The notes beneath the pieces were generated by a model that saw only the letters and a program-made list of their open reading frames with translations, had not been told where the DNA came from and searched no databases. Made by a program: the position numbers and the translations under genes. 64,000 bases of DNA from Selaginella moellendorffii. Lineage: Eukaryota; Streptophyta; Lycopodiopsida; Selaginellales; Selaginellaceae. Shown here in pieces: positions 12,186-22,200 of the stretch (the first letter of the stretch is position 1; the number at the start of each line of letters is the position of its first letter). The stretch covers positions 408,693 through 472,692 of the forward strand of contig NW_003314284.1 in NCBI RefSeq assembly GCF_000143415.4, read 5' to 3'.

Positions 12186-12927
12186 ACTCGCAAAAAAACC
12201 CCTACAGTACCTTCACTTCGAGAAGTGTTTGTTTTTCATAGGCATGGCAGCCACCGACATGGACGATTCCCACAGAGAAAATCATAGAACGTGGAAAAAG
12301 AAGAGCAATTTGATCCAAGATGATGAAGAATTTTATGGTGGCGGCTGTGATGGCGAGCTCTACACAGGTGAATTGATCGATCAAGGATCTTCAGCAAGGA
12401 GTTTAGAATGGAAAACTTGCACCTTACAATTTATATTATCAATAAGAACTTATGCCTCTATTCTCTATCTCTTCTTCGGGCATGGATTCACGTCTTGGAT
12501 GGCGATCAAGTCACGGGATCTTTGGAAGGAAGGAGTAAATATTTTTTCATAGAGTGGAATTGGTTTATGTGGTTTCCAAAACAAACTAAGAATGTTTTCC
12601 GTTTAACCTACCTATAAAACGCTACAGTCATTTAGATTAATATTATGTTTATAAAATTATAAACACTAAGTATATTCTAGTTTATTTTACCATCTTTATA
12701 CATTATATAAACACCAATTCTGGATTCACAAAATCCCTAGGAAGATAGACACTCCTTTCTGGTCACTATCATTCATGTGCTAAGGGAGAGTTTTGTTTCT
12801 TTTTTGGAGGGCATTGACATTTAAAACTAGTAGATCTAGTTTTAGTCAAATAAGTGAGAACACTCTCTCTAAAAATATAGTCATGATTGTGCTAATGGTA
12901 TAATGGCCATAATGATTATGTGTCTCA
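12186..12927. other. Upstream region of copy C, turning AT-rich toward the duplication junction
   Basis: The first 350 bases are the 5' flank of copy C and the rest is AT-rich. The block is repeated at 15962-16600 upstream of copy E. An open frame on the plus strand starting with MATIHDAMK overlaps exon 1 of copy C and is present in both duplicates only because the duplication is young. The junction with reductase-like sequence is at about 12928. Confidence 0.55.
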
Positions 12928-13385
12928 ACACGCTTGATATTCTCCTTGTGGCAAGCTTCCATTACATTTCGAGTGCCATCCACAGCAGGTTTTAACACAG
13001 CCTGTTAGCAGCACGATCGATGAGAAGAAGAAAATCTCCAAAACTTACGTCTGGATCCTCAAAGTTTGGAGCTACGGGACAAGCGGTGTGGAAGACAACA
13101 TCGCAACCACGAACAGCGGGCACAAGCGACTCATAGTCGAGAACATCAGCTCTAAACAGCGATAATCTCTCCCCGACGCCAGGGAGCTTCTTCAAATGCC
13201 CATTCTTCTCATCGTCGTCTAGAATCCAGCCAAAATGTGGCCAAGTATCGATAATGAATACATTACTCACCTGGATCTCGAACGGTGCCATGAACTTTGT
13301 AGCCTCGATCCAGCAGCTTAGCGACGATCCATGACGCGATGAAGCCGCCGGCGCCTATCACGCAAGCTCTCCTCCCTCCCTCCAT
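12928..13385 (-). pseudogene. Truncated reductase copy D (exons 1, 2 and start of exon 3)
   Basis: Exon 1 begins at ATG 13385, exon 2 follows, and exon 3 begins at 13001 but is cut after roughly 25 codons (…CHKENIKRV) where AT-rich DNA begins. The remaining catalytic YxxxK region and exons 4-6 are missing. The sequence matches copy B very closely (offset 3785), so it is a duplication-edge fragment rather than an old decayed gene. It may still carry a working promoter. Confidence 0.9.
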
Positions 13386-13545
13386 AATCGCAAAGCAGCC
13401 CTACAGTTAACTCTCATTTGTATATTGTGCTTGTCTTTTTCGTTTCGTCTGAAGAGAAAAAGTCACATTATACGTCGTTGATTTGGATCAAGCGGAATTC
13501 GTGCGGAAACATCAAGAAAACTTTGAGCGTGTGGGCAAAAGTTTT

Positions 13546-13741
13546 TTCCAGACTAGAAGTAGCCTTTGGAACGCTCAAGCTGCCCGTTCACCTAGAAAGA
13601 AAAGAAGAAACACGAATTCTTCGAGTATCTTATCCGAGAGGCGACGTCTCTTAGAGCGCTGACCTTCGTCGGGCGCTGGAAGACCGCGAGGATCATACGA
13701 ATGCGGGTTCCCCAGAGGAAGAAAACATCGTAGCAGGCCAT
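13546..13741 (-). pseudogene. Inverted C2orf69-like fragment (remnant 4, duplicate of remnant 2)
   Basis: Same content, orientation and internal deletions as the piece at 9761-9957, so the inversion and deletions predate the tandem duplication. Confidence 0.8.
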
Positions 13742-14183
13742 TGTTGGAGCATGATCACCGTCTCGATTTAAGGTGGGTGCACTACCAAGAGGAAATCGAA
13801 AGGAGACCTGTAGGGAAATTTTGGTTCAAAGCTTCTCTCTTTTGAGGAGCAAGCTCGAACTACAGAAAAGCTCTTTTGGGCACCATCGCGACAGATTCAA
13901 ACAAGATACCGGGGATGGGCATATGCAAACACCACTGCGTTTCACTGGATCCTATCTTGCTTTAGAATTCTCCCTAGAAAATGTCTTGATGCATTGGTTT
14001 TGAAGTGTTGCATACATTTGTCATTGCTGCGCCTTGGCAATTCCGGAAACAGTTGCTGGCATCGGTTTAGATTCCCTCTCGGGCCATCTTGCCAATCTGG
14101 AGAGCGATCGCCATATCCTCACTCAGTCTCACTCGTGCCAATGATTTAGATCCTGGCAGGAGTGGTTGCCATTGCGATGATAA
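13742..14183. repeat. Second copy of the spacer segment at 9958-10344
   Basis: Same segment as upstream, with an extra insertion of roughly 60 bases around 13950-14020 and small deletions. No gene recognised. Confidence 0.6.
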
Positions 14184-14638
14184 CACAGGAGCAAAGGTTG
14201 GTGTGGTTTTAAACCAGTTGATGGCGGAGCTAGCGCACTTACACAGCCGGGATCAGAAGGCGTGAAGAAAGAAAAGGAGGAAGAGCTTGGCTTTGCCTCG
14301 ATTCCTCGTATCAGCAAAGAGTTCCTCGAGCATCGAGCAGTTTCCACTACATCGACGTTGGGATGAGCGAGTGCGGCAGACGACAGTATCTTGGAAGAGA
14401 TCGCAAAGGTTGCCAAGCTCCGGGACTCCGGCCTCACGGTTTTCTTGCACAGAACACCACGCCAGTGGAGCGATCCAAACAGAGGGTGGATCTCCGCGGA
14501 GAAAGACCAGTGCATCCCGCGCCGGCAGCTTAGAGAAGCTGGAAGAAACTTTGCTGCTAATGAAAAATTCAGGGTGGAAAAACGTATTTTGCAAACGAAG
14601 AGCCGCTGGAAGTGTTTGACGGATCTGTAGGTAGCGAG
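14184..14638 (+). pseudogene. Decayed C2orf69-like exon 2 (remnant 5, duplicate of remnant 3)
   Basis: Corresponds to remnant 3 but has lost further bases: the GxSxG coding region is partly deleted, and so is the segment encoding the end of the C-terminal block. Convergent to copy E, 35 bases from its stop. It shows that decay of the partner continued after duplication. Confidence 0.85.
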
Positions 14639-14673
14639 AGTACCAGTGCTTGTATGAGTTTTGAGCACGGCAT

Positions 14674-15961
14674 TTAGAGCAAGCCTTTCTCTTGCAGGCT
14701 AGCGACCGTGTCCACCAGCATCTTCTCGTAGGGGATGAACTCCTTGATGAGGGACAGGATCTTCTTGTTCGAGAACTTCTCGAATAAATTCGAAAACTTC
14801 TCGAATAAATCTCCTCCAGTTTCACACCTACAAAATAAAAAGAAAATATGTTTTTGATCATACAAGAACCAGAAGGAATGGCTTACTTCTCTGGGTACGA
14901 GTACTGTGGGAAGTTCTCCTTGAGAGTCTCGATCATCTCCTTGCAGAGCTTCGAGCATGCAATGCAGAAGTAGCGGCCAGAGGCGTTGGGATCCTCGTAG
15001 CCCGCAATGTGTGCCTCGGCAACATCTCGCACGTCCACTAGCCCAAAGTATGTGTTCGGGTAGCTGGTTTTCGAGCCTGCGCAAGAACAAAGTTTCCTTC
15101 TTTATATGAAGAAAAAAGAAGAAAAATGAAGAAAAATTGTACGTTTATATACCATTCATCAGAGTTGCCACGAAACCAACGCTGGCGTTGATCTTGGATT
15201 GCAAGATGGGGCCAAGCACCACAACAGGGCAGATGACAACGACACGGATTCCAAACTCGTCGCCAAGTTTGCTAACGAGCTTCTCCGACTCGGTTTTAGC
15301 AAGCCTGTACCATTGCTGGAAGAAAAATCGTGATAGAAGTTTTTGAAAAGAATCTAGCGTCTTCTCTTCCTTTACCTGGTGCTTTCGGCAGGCTTCAGGA
15401 TCAGACCAGCAGCTCTCATCGATGATTTGATCTCGAGAGCGATTTGGATCGAAAATCATGGCAGCTCCAGAGGAGGTGAACACAACACGCTTGATATTCT
15501 CCTTGTGGCAAGCTTCCATCACATTTCGAGTGCCATCCATGGCGGGTTTTAACACAGCCTGTCAGCAGTACCATCGATGAAAAGGAAAGAATCTCCAAGA
15601 GAAAAGAAAAACTCACGTCTGGATCCTCAAACTTATGGGCAACGGGACAAGCGGTGTGGAAGACAACATGGCAGCCACGAACAGCGGGCACAAGCGAGTC
15701 ATAGTCGAGAACATCAGCTCTAAACAGTGATAATCTCTCGCTGGCGCCCGGGAGCTTCTTCAAATGCCCATACTTCTCATCGTCGTCTAGAACCAAAAGG
15801 AATCAAAAGGAATCAAAAGGAATCAAAAGTCAAAATGCGGCCAAGAATCGATCACCTGGATCTCGAACGGTGCCATGCACTGTGTAGCCTCGATCCAGCA
15901 GCTTGGCAACAATCCACGACGCAATGAAGCCACCAGCGCCAATCACGCAAGCTCTCTCCAT
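14674..15961 (-). CDS. DFR/CCR-like NAD(P)H reductase, copy E
   Basis: Six exons (15961-15856, 15786-15617, 15558-15376, 15315-15153, 15076-14887, 14827-14674) give 321 residues with Rossmann motif, catalytic Ser and YRLAK intact. It is the young duplicate of copy C. A deletion of about 14 bases at the start of intron 1 removed the original donor context, but the new junction still reads CCAG-GTGATC, so splicing should be preserved. Exon 6 has the same LFEKF-type duplication as copy C. Confidence 0.88.
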
Positions 15962-17190
15962 ACTCGCAAAAAAACCCCTACAGTACCTTCACTTCGAGAA
16001 GTGTTTGTTTTTCATAGGCATGGCAGCCACCGACATGGACGATTCCCACAGAGAAAATCATAGAACGTGGAAAAAGAAGAGCAATTTGATCCAAGATGAT
16101 GAAGAATTTTGTGGTGGCGGCTGTGGTGGCGAGCTCTACACAGGTGAATTGATCGATCAAGGATCTTCAGCAAGGAGTTTAGAACGGAAAATTTGCACCT
16201 TACAATTATATTAGCAATGAGAACTTATGCCTCTATTCTCTATCTCTTCTCCGGGCATGGATGGCGATCAAGTCACGGGATCTTTGGAAGGAAGAAGTAA
16301 ATATTTTTTCATAGAGTCGAATTGGTTTATGTGGTTTCCAAAACAAACTAAGAATGTTTTCCTTTTAACCTTAGTCATTTAGATTAATATTGTGTTTATA
16401 AAATTATAAACACTAAGTATATTCTAGTTTATTTTACCATCTTTATACATTATATAAACACCGGTCACTGTCATTCATGTGCTAAGAGAGAGTTTTTTTT
16501 CTTTTTTGGAGGGCATTAACATTTAAAACTAGTAGATCTAGTTTTAGTCAAATAGGTGAGAACACCCTCTCTAAAAATATGGTCATGATTGTGCTAATCG
16601 AGTGATATGTGAGCCAACATACTATGGAAGTTCATTACAAAATTTTATCACACTTTTTTAGTGGGCCATTGTTGTTGGTGTTAGAGGCAATCCAAAAGCT
16701 CAAGGGCCATAATGATTATGTTTCTCTATGTGGCAATAAGATAGTGATTTCTTGAACTCTTCTTCAAAGTCCTTATAGAATTGCATAAGGTAAAATTGAC
16801 AAGCTTAAGAAATGAACAATAAATAGTTTTAGGTCAAATAATATGAGAATTCAAGCATTCTCTTTAGTAAACAAAATGATTTCAAACCTTTTTATTGTAG
16901 TATTAATTTCTATCATATTCTTGCAAATTTTGCTAATGCAAAATTATTCAAGTTTGCCTATATCTTATAATAATATATACTATTTAAAATATATAAGCAA
17001 GCCAAGTGTTGCTGGATTGGGAATGTATAGCATATTAAAATATTTTATTTTTGAATATTAGTTATTTTAGAAAATAAGTTAGCTCTTTGAGCTGTGACTA
17101 TCTCAATAACTCTAACCACTTTCTTGGGTTTTACTCTCATGAGCTCATCAGCAAAAGGGAAGATGATAAAAAATTTGATAAAATACTAAA
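15962..17190. other. Copy E upstream flank and AT-rich DNA up to the LTR element
   Basis: 15962-16600 duplicates the flank of copy C. From about 16600 the sequence is AT-rich and has no match inside the window. No gene is seen. Confidence 0.5.
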
Positions 17191-17365
17191 TGTGAGTGCA
17201 TAGAATATGGAAAGGGAATATAGAAATGTGCATATCAATTAGCCCAAAAACCCTAGTTTATATACAGGAGCTAGTGGTCCGGATTGAAACCAATCCGACA
17301 GTTACCAAAATCCCACTACGCTAATATTAGTATACGGCATTGTAGCCGTACACTTGGCCCTCACA
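17191..17365 (-). repeat. 3' LTR of the gypsy element (element sense)
   Basis: 175 bases bounded by TGTGAG/CTCACA. It contains two small hairpin-forming sequences also kept in the other LTR: CGGATTG-AAAC-CAATCCG and TACGGC-(6 bases)-GCCGTA. Confidence 0.93.
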
Positions 17366-17380
17366 TCATCCCCTCCTCTC
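17366..17380 (-). other. Polypurine tract of the gypsy element
   Basis: On the minus strand this reads GAGAGGAGGGGATGA directly before the 3' LTR, the expected place for the plus-strand primer. Confidence 0.75.
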
Positions 17381-17511
17381 GGAATAATGGAAGGTCGTCA
17401 GGGTTCTTTTGTAGATGGGCCGGGATCTGGAGGAACATCAGGAGGAGGCATCGGCGGATTTGTAGACGGTATTAACTGCTCCTGATCCCTTTGTATGAAG
17501 CGTTTCAACCG

Positions 17512-19464
17512 CTACACATGCACAATCTCCAAAGGATCGGCCTGTTGAACGTCATGCCAAACCTCATAAACTTGCAGTCCAACTTGCTGCAACACCCAAT
17601 ATGGTCCTTTCCATTGCGCAAGGAGCCCCTTAGATAAACCACGTATCGTAAGATGGGGAAAATGGACTAACACCAAATCGTCCACTTTGTACTCTGCAGG
17701 TGGACGATGATGGGAGTTGTAACGCCATTGTTGTCCCACTTGTACGCGGCCTAAGTGTTCGGCAGACTCTGCTCGGACAAGTGGAAGAATGCTCGTCAAA
17801 TATTGATCCCATGACCTAGCATTAGGAGCTCGTGGCAATCGCGAAGGTAAACTCAGCTCCGTTGGTAATATTGGATCATGACCATATAGAAGTTTATATG
17901 GTGAAGCACCAACAGAACTCTGCACCCTTGTGACATAAGCATACCGAAGAGACGGCAAATAACCATCCCAATCCGAATGCTGAAAGTTCACATACTTCGC
18001 AATCATCCCTTTGAATGTCCGAACGAACCGTTCCACTAAACCGTCTGATTGTGGATGATAAGCACTCGTAAAAGTGTGGCGTATCCCCAACCGAGACGTC
18101 AAAACATGAAATACCTCAGCTATAAATGCAGGACCATTATCCGAAAGAATCCGCTCTGGACAAGAATGCTGGAACACCACTCGATTGAGGAGGAAGTATC
18201 CAACAGCAGTTGCAGAGGTGCTAGCAAGAGCACCAACTTCCACCCAACAAGTCAAGTAGTCAGAAGCAATAATAACATATTCATTGCCAGCAGTCAATCG
18301 TGGAAAAGGTCCCATAAAATCAAACGCCACCAACTCAAACGGACGGGAAACTGCAATTGACTCCAACCTTCCTTCCGCAGCACAAAGGGGAGTATTACGA
18401 GCTTGGCACCAAACATAGCTACGCACATGCCGGATAATATCACGTTGCATCTCCGGCCAATAGAAAGACCTGCGCAGCTTTTCGGTCACACGACGATGTC
18501 CCATATACCCACCTAGAACAGCAGAATCATGGTAGGAATGGAGAAACCGCGGAATAAAGAGAGAAGGCACCACCAGCCGTAAAGGATCATCAGGATCCGT
18601 CCCCACAAAATAAAGAAGGCCATCTTCAAGATGATATTGAGTATGTAAATGCCGAAAAGGCAAGTCATCAGCAAGTGATGCAGGATTCTCAAATACATCT
18701 CGAAGCCTTCGAATCCACGGCTCAATCTTTTGAGCCTCACGAACCTCATCAAAAGAAGGTAGATCTTGCTTTGCGCCTTGTGGACACTGAACGTCAAGTA
18801 CAGCAACTGCCGACGGCACAGAATCCTCGTTTAGAAAATCCACAGATGTTGGAACAACAGGCTCATAAAAAACATGAGAAGAGAGCGGAGAAGGAAGAGG
18901 AGCTCGAGAAAGGGCATCAGCATCAGCCATAAAACTCCCTAGGCGATAAACAACATCAAAATTATATATTTGAAGCTTCAAAGCCCACTGAGCAGTACGA
19001 CCAACCAGGTTCTTCCACTTCAATAATGAAATAACAGCAGCATGGTCACCTTCAAGTAACATTCAAGAACCATGTAGATATGCATGAAGTTTCTCGAAAC
19101 CCCAAACTGCCGCTAAACACTCCTTCTCTGTCGTGGAGTAGTTCATTTATGCTGGTTGTAACGTATGGCTTATATATGCAATGGGATGATGCTGACCAGG
19201 CACACTCGGGCTTTCTTGCATCAACACACCTCTAAGACCAATATTAGAAGCATCTACGCGCAAAATAAAATGTCAAGTGTAGTCAGGATATGCCAAAACC
19301 GGAGGAGTTGTTAATAGCTCTTTGAGATTCACAAACACCTGCTCATAATCTGAAGACTAGATGAAAGATGACATTGACGACTTTAGCAACGCTCGCAACG
19401 GTGCAGTGCGATTAGAAAGATGATCCACAAAACGACCAAGATACTACACCTTGCCCAGGAAGCG
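17512..19464 (-). pseudogene. Gypsy RNase H and integrase region with in-frame stops
   Basis: The integrase part (19062-17512) is a long open frame. It has an N-terminal zinc-binding-like block, the core with FDFMGPF, ILSDNGPAF and HPQSDGLVERF (the D, D and E positions are present), and a C-terminal chromatin-facing domain with YWVLQQVG. The upstream RNase H part (STTEKECLAAVWGFEKLH) is interrupted by stops at 19147-19149 and 19063-19065. In the zinc-binding block the first Cys of the usual C..C pair seems replaced (SYVWCQ). Confidence 0.88.
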
Positions 19465-20091
19465 CTACACATCATTCACACACTTCGGAGTAGGGAACTT
19501 TAGAACGGCTACAAGTTTGTTAGGATCAACTTGCAAACCTTCACAAGAAATACGGTACCCAAGATAAGTTGTGTCCTTGGACCCAAACACGCACTTCGAC
19601 CGCTTCAGGTTTAAACCAACGTCCCGTAGCCGATCCAACACTTTACACACATCACGAATGTGCTCCTCCCACGTCCCCTCCGAGTGAATCAAGACATCAT
19701 CAATGAAGTTAGCAGTCACCTCTGGCATATTACAAAGAATCTTGTCCATCATCCGCTGGAAAGTTGCTGAAGCATTGTTCAAACCAAACGGCATCACCAA
19801 GAACTTGTACAAACCATATGGTGTATGAAAAGAAGTCTTAGGAATATCTTCTTTAGCCATCGGTACTTACTAGTACCCAGAAGCAAGATCGAGCTTGGTG
19901 AACCAACGACTTTGCCCTATACGATCCAAGAGATCAGCCGTGTGAGGAAGAGGGTACACATCTGGGATCATCACTTCATTTAACAGACGATAGTCGATGC
20001 AGAAACGAATACTCCCATTAGGCTTCATCACAAGATGAGGTTCACATGCCCAAGGGCTCCGCAACTTCCAAATAACACCCTTCTCCAACAT
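19465..20091 (-). pseudogene. Gypsy reverse transcriptase region, broken into two frames
   Basis: The fingers and palm are readable: VMKPNGSIRFCIDYRLLN and WFTKLDLASGY, then a stop near 19870, then FHTPYGLYKFLVMPFGLNNA and the active-site box as FIDDVL (usually YxDD, here Phe in first place), followed by KCVFG and YLGYRIS. The break makes it non-coding for a full enzyme. Confidence 0.9.
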
Positions 20092-20252
20092 CTCCTTGAC
20101 GTTTGCACGTAAAATCTTGTCTCCTTGGGTGACTGACGACGAACAGGAACCTTGATTGGACGAGCATCCCTGGTTGGAATCGGATGACGTGTGGCAATCT
20201 TGGCCCCAGAAGATAAGTCAAATTCAAAGAGATCAAAATACCCTTTCATGAG

Positions 20253-20771
20253 CTAATCAATAGCTGCAACACAAAGATCTTCGGAGCGATCGGAAAAGGG
20301 AAGAGTATAACAAGATGGAAACATAGGAGGAAATAATGGGGAAACAAAAGTAATAGAAGTAGAGATAAAAGTAGAGGGACGAAAAGGTAGGGAAATGAGA
20401 GGAATGGATGAAATATAAGGAAGTATAAGACAAGGGGGAGAAGCCTCAAAGTCACACTTGGCATGATTGTGTTGCAACCAATCCATACCAAGAATGAGGT
20501 CAAAAGCTTGACTTGGCACCACCTGCAACAACTGCAACTCAAGCTCGAGATTGCCCACACGCACAACCAGGTCCGCCTCATCTCGTGCACATACATGTAT
20601 GCGGCCGTTGCCATAAAGAATGAAAACTGGACCCGCCGCACAACGCAAGTGTAGACAACAACGTGTGGCAACAGGTCGAGCAATAGAAGATAAACTCGAA
20701 CTTGTATCAACCAACACGGAGAGAAGAATAGGAGACCTCTTGTTATAAAAACGAGCTTGGAAAGTAAACAT
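20253..20771 (-). pseudogene. Gypsy retropepsin region
   Basis: A protease-like stretch with VDTSSSLS (the catalytic Asp-Thr-Ser/Gly site) and the later hydrophobic DLILGMDWLQ block typical of gypsy proteases. It ends in a stop and is not in frame with the reverse transcriptase. Confidence 0.75.
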
Positions 20772-20953
20772 TGGATGAACCGGTGCCGAGTGAACCCCTT
20801 GATGATACTCTCAAAAGAAAGATGGAGGGGTCACTAACTTATTCGCGCAAGGTCCCTCCGTTACTCGCACGACTCCTCGTTTCCTGGATGCACCTCGGTG
20901 TCCAAACCTTCCACCGCAGCAGCATCAACAGGACGTTGCTGACGCCAAGGTCT

Positions 20954-21793
20954 TCATCCAGGAAATGGAGGTCCCCAATCCGGAAAGCGTCGACAATGCC
21001 GATAAGTATGACTAACTTCATCACACGCCCAGCAACGAACATCACGGCCACGACCACGTCCTCGCCCTTGTCCGTGGACTCGAGTAGCAGCAGCATCAAC
21101 CTCCATTGGAATAGGACCATCACTCATAGGAAGTGGAGCTGAAGGACGTGCAACAAGAAGTGGAAGAGGCGACGTCTCATAACGTTGTGCCAAGCGAAGA
21201 GCATCGTTAAGGGTGGCAGGAGCAAGTGCATGCACAAGGCCGACAAGATCTTGACGAAGTGCTGGCCATAACATTTCTAGCTTGATCCGCTCTGACATAT
21301 TAGGCTCTGCACGAAGCAAAAGACTTCGGAAACGAACGCCAAATTGCATCACCGACTCAGATGGCCTTTGGAGAAGACGATGCAATTGTTGGAAGGCATC
21401 GTCACAATCGTCGGCATGTCCAAAGGCACATTTAAAGATGTTCGGAAGAACACTCCTATCCCCACGAGTGGCCGCACTCAATCCATTGTACCACTGCAAT
21501 GCCGTCCCTTGGAGACATATGGGAAATTCATGCAAACGTCGAGCATCATCCCAAGAATGATATGTGGCAATCACCGTGAAGTGATCGAACCAATGGTACA
21601 CATCATCCCCAGGATTCCCACGAAAGAACTCCGGCCGAACGCAAGGATTGGCACCAAGAGCAGGAGGAGTTGGACCACGTGCCGTGAATGCCGCCATCAA
21701 TTGAGTTTGGTTGTTCAATTGCAAGTGCATAGCATCAAGCAATTGAACCAACTACTGCTCTAGAGTCAAAGGAGGAGATTGCAGATCGGCCAT
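20954..21793 (-). pseudogene. Gypsy gag region with early amber stop
   Basis: The gag start is ATG 21793 (MADLQSPPLTLEQ) followed at once by an in-frame TAG; the frame then continues uninterrupted through a capsid-like region (FFRGNPGDDVYHWFDHF, LQGTALQWYNGL) to a CCHC zinc knuckle (C-x2-C-x4-H-x4-C) near 21020. The early stop would prevent normal expression. Confidence 0.85.
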
Positions 21794-22025
21794 GAAGATG
21801 AACGAAAAAGAAAGAGCAAAAGAAGAGAAATGACAAAAAGCTGGAAAGAAATGGTAGATCTAAACAATACAAAAAGCTATATCTAAACCAAAATCCTGAA
21901 AGGAAAGAACAAAAGAAAGGAAATGGAAAAAGCTAGATCTAAACGATGCAAAAGCTAAATTTAAACCGAAATCCCAAATCCAAGCACTCCCCAAGGAAAA
22001 TCAAAGGTGCCCTCACCTCCACCAA

Positions 22026-22200
22026 TGTGAGTGCATGGGATATGGAAAGAGAATACAGAAATGTGCATATCAATTAGCCCAAAAACCATAGTTTATATAC
22101 AGGAGCGAGTGGTCCGGATTGAAACCAATCCGACGGCTACCAAAATCCCACTATGCTAATATTAGTATACGGCATCGTAGCCGTACACTTGGCCCTCACA
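22026..22200 (-). repeat. 5' LTR of the gypsy element (element sense)
   Basis: Partner of 17191-17365, same length and ends. In element sense the sequence just after the LTR is TTGGTGGAGGTGAGGGCAC, the candidate primer-binding site; I could not assign it to a particular tRNA, and it is not the common initiator-Met site. Confidence 0.93.
22091..22100 (-). promoter_or_regulatory. Probable TATA box in the 5' LTR
   Basis: Minus-strand GTATATAAAC lies in the middle of the LTR, as expected for the element's own promoter; the same site is kept in the other LTR. Confidence 0.5.

Larger units (their letters stand above)
9143..16600. repeat. Tandem duplication of about 3.7 kb (9.14-12.9 kb repeated as 12.93-16.6 kb)
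   Basis: The block from exon 3 of copy B through its promoter, the inverted and direct C2orf69 pieces, reductase copy C and its AT-rich upstream DNA is repeated as copy D fragment, the same two pieces, copy E and the same upstream DNA. The offset in the first part is 3785 bases. The copies differ by scattered substitutions and small indels. The left junction of the second unit falls inside exon 3 of the reductase, which is why copy D is truncated. Confidence 0.85.
17191..22200 (-). mobile_element. Defective Ty3/gypsy LTR retrotransposon (5.0 kb)
   Basis: Two 175-base direct repeats (17191-17365 and 22026-22200) begin TGTGAG and end CTCACA. They bound an internal region that encodes, on the minus strand and in order, gag with a zinc knuckle, protease, reverse transcriptase, RNase H and integrase, which is the Ty3/gypsy order. 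A purine-rich tract lies next to the 3' LTR (left side). Flanking bases share only TAAA, so the target-site duplication is 4 bases or a decayed 5-base one. Stops and frame changes in gag and RNase H make it non-autonomous. By direct comparison the LTRs differ at 10 of 175 positions, mostly transitions, so insertion is not recent. Confidence 0.93.

Noticed and set aside
12127-12552. Open frame beginning MATIHDAMK, repeated at 15903
   Set aside because: It overlaps reductase exon 1 on the opposite strand and is shared only because the region was recently duplicated; no family similarity.
20271-20771. Possible host aspartic protease gene
   Set aside because: It lies inside the gypsy element between gag and reverse transcriptase, so it is the element's own protease.
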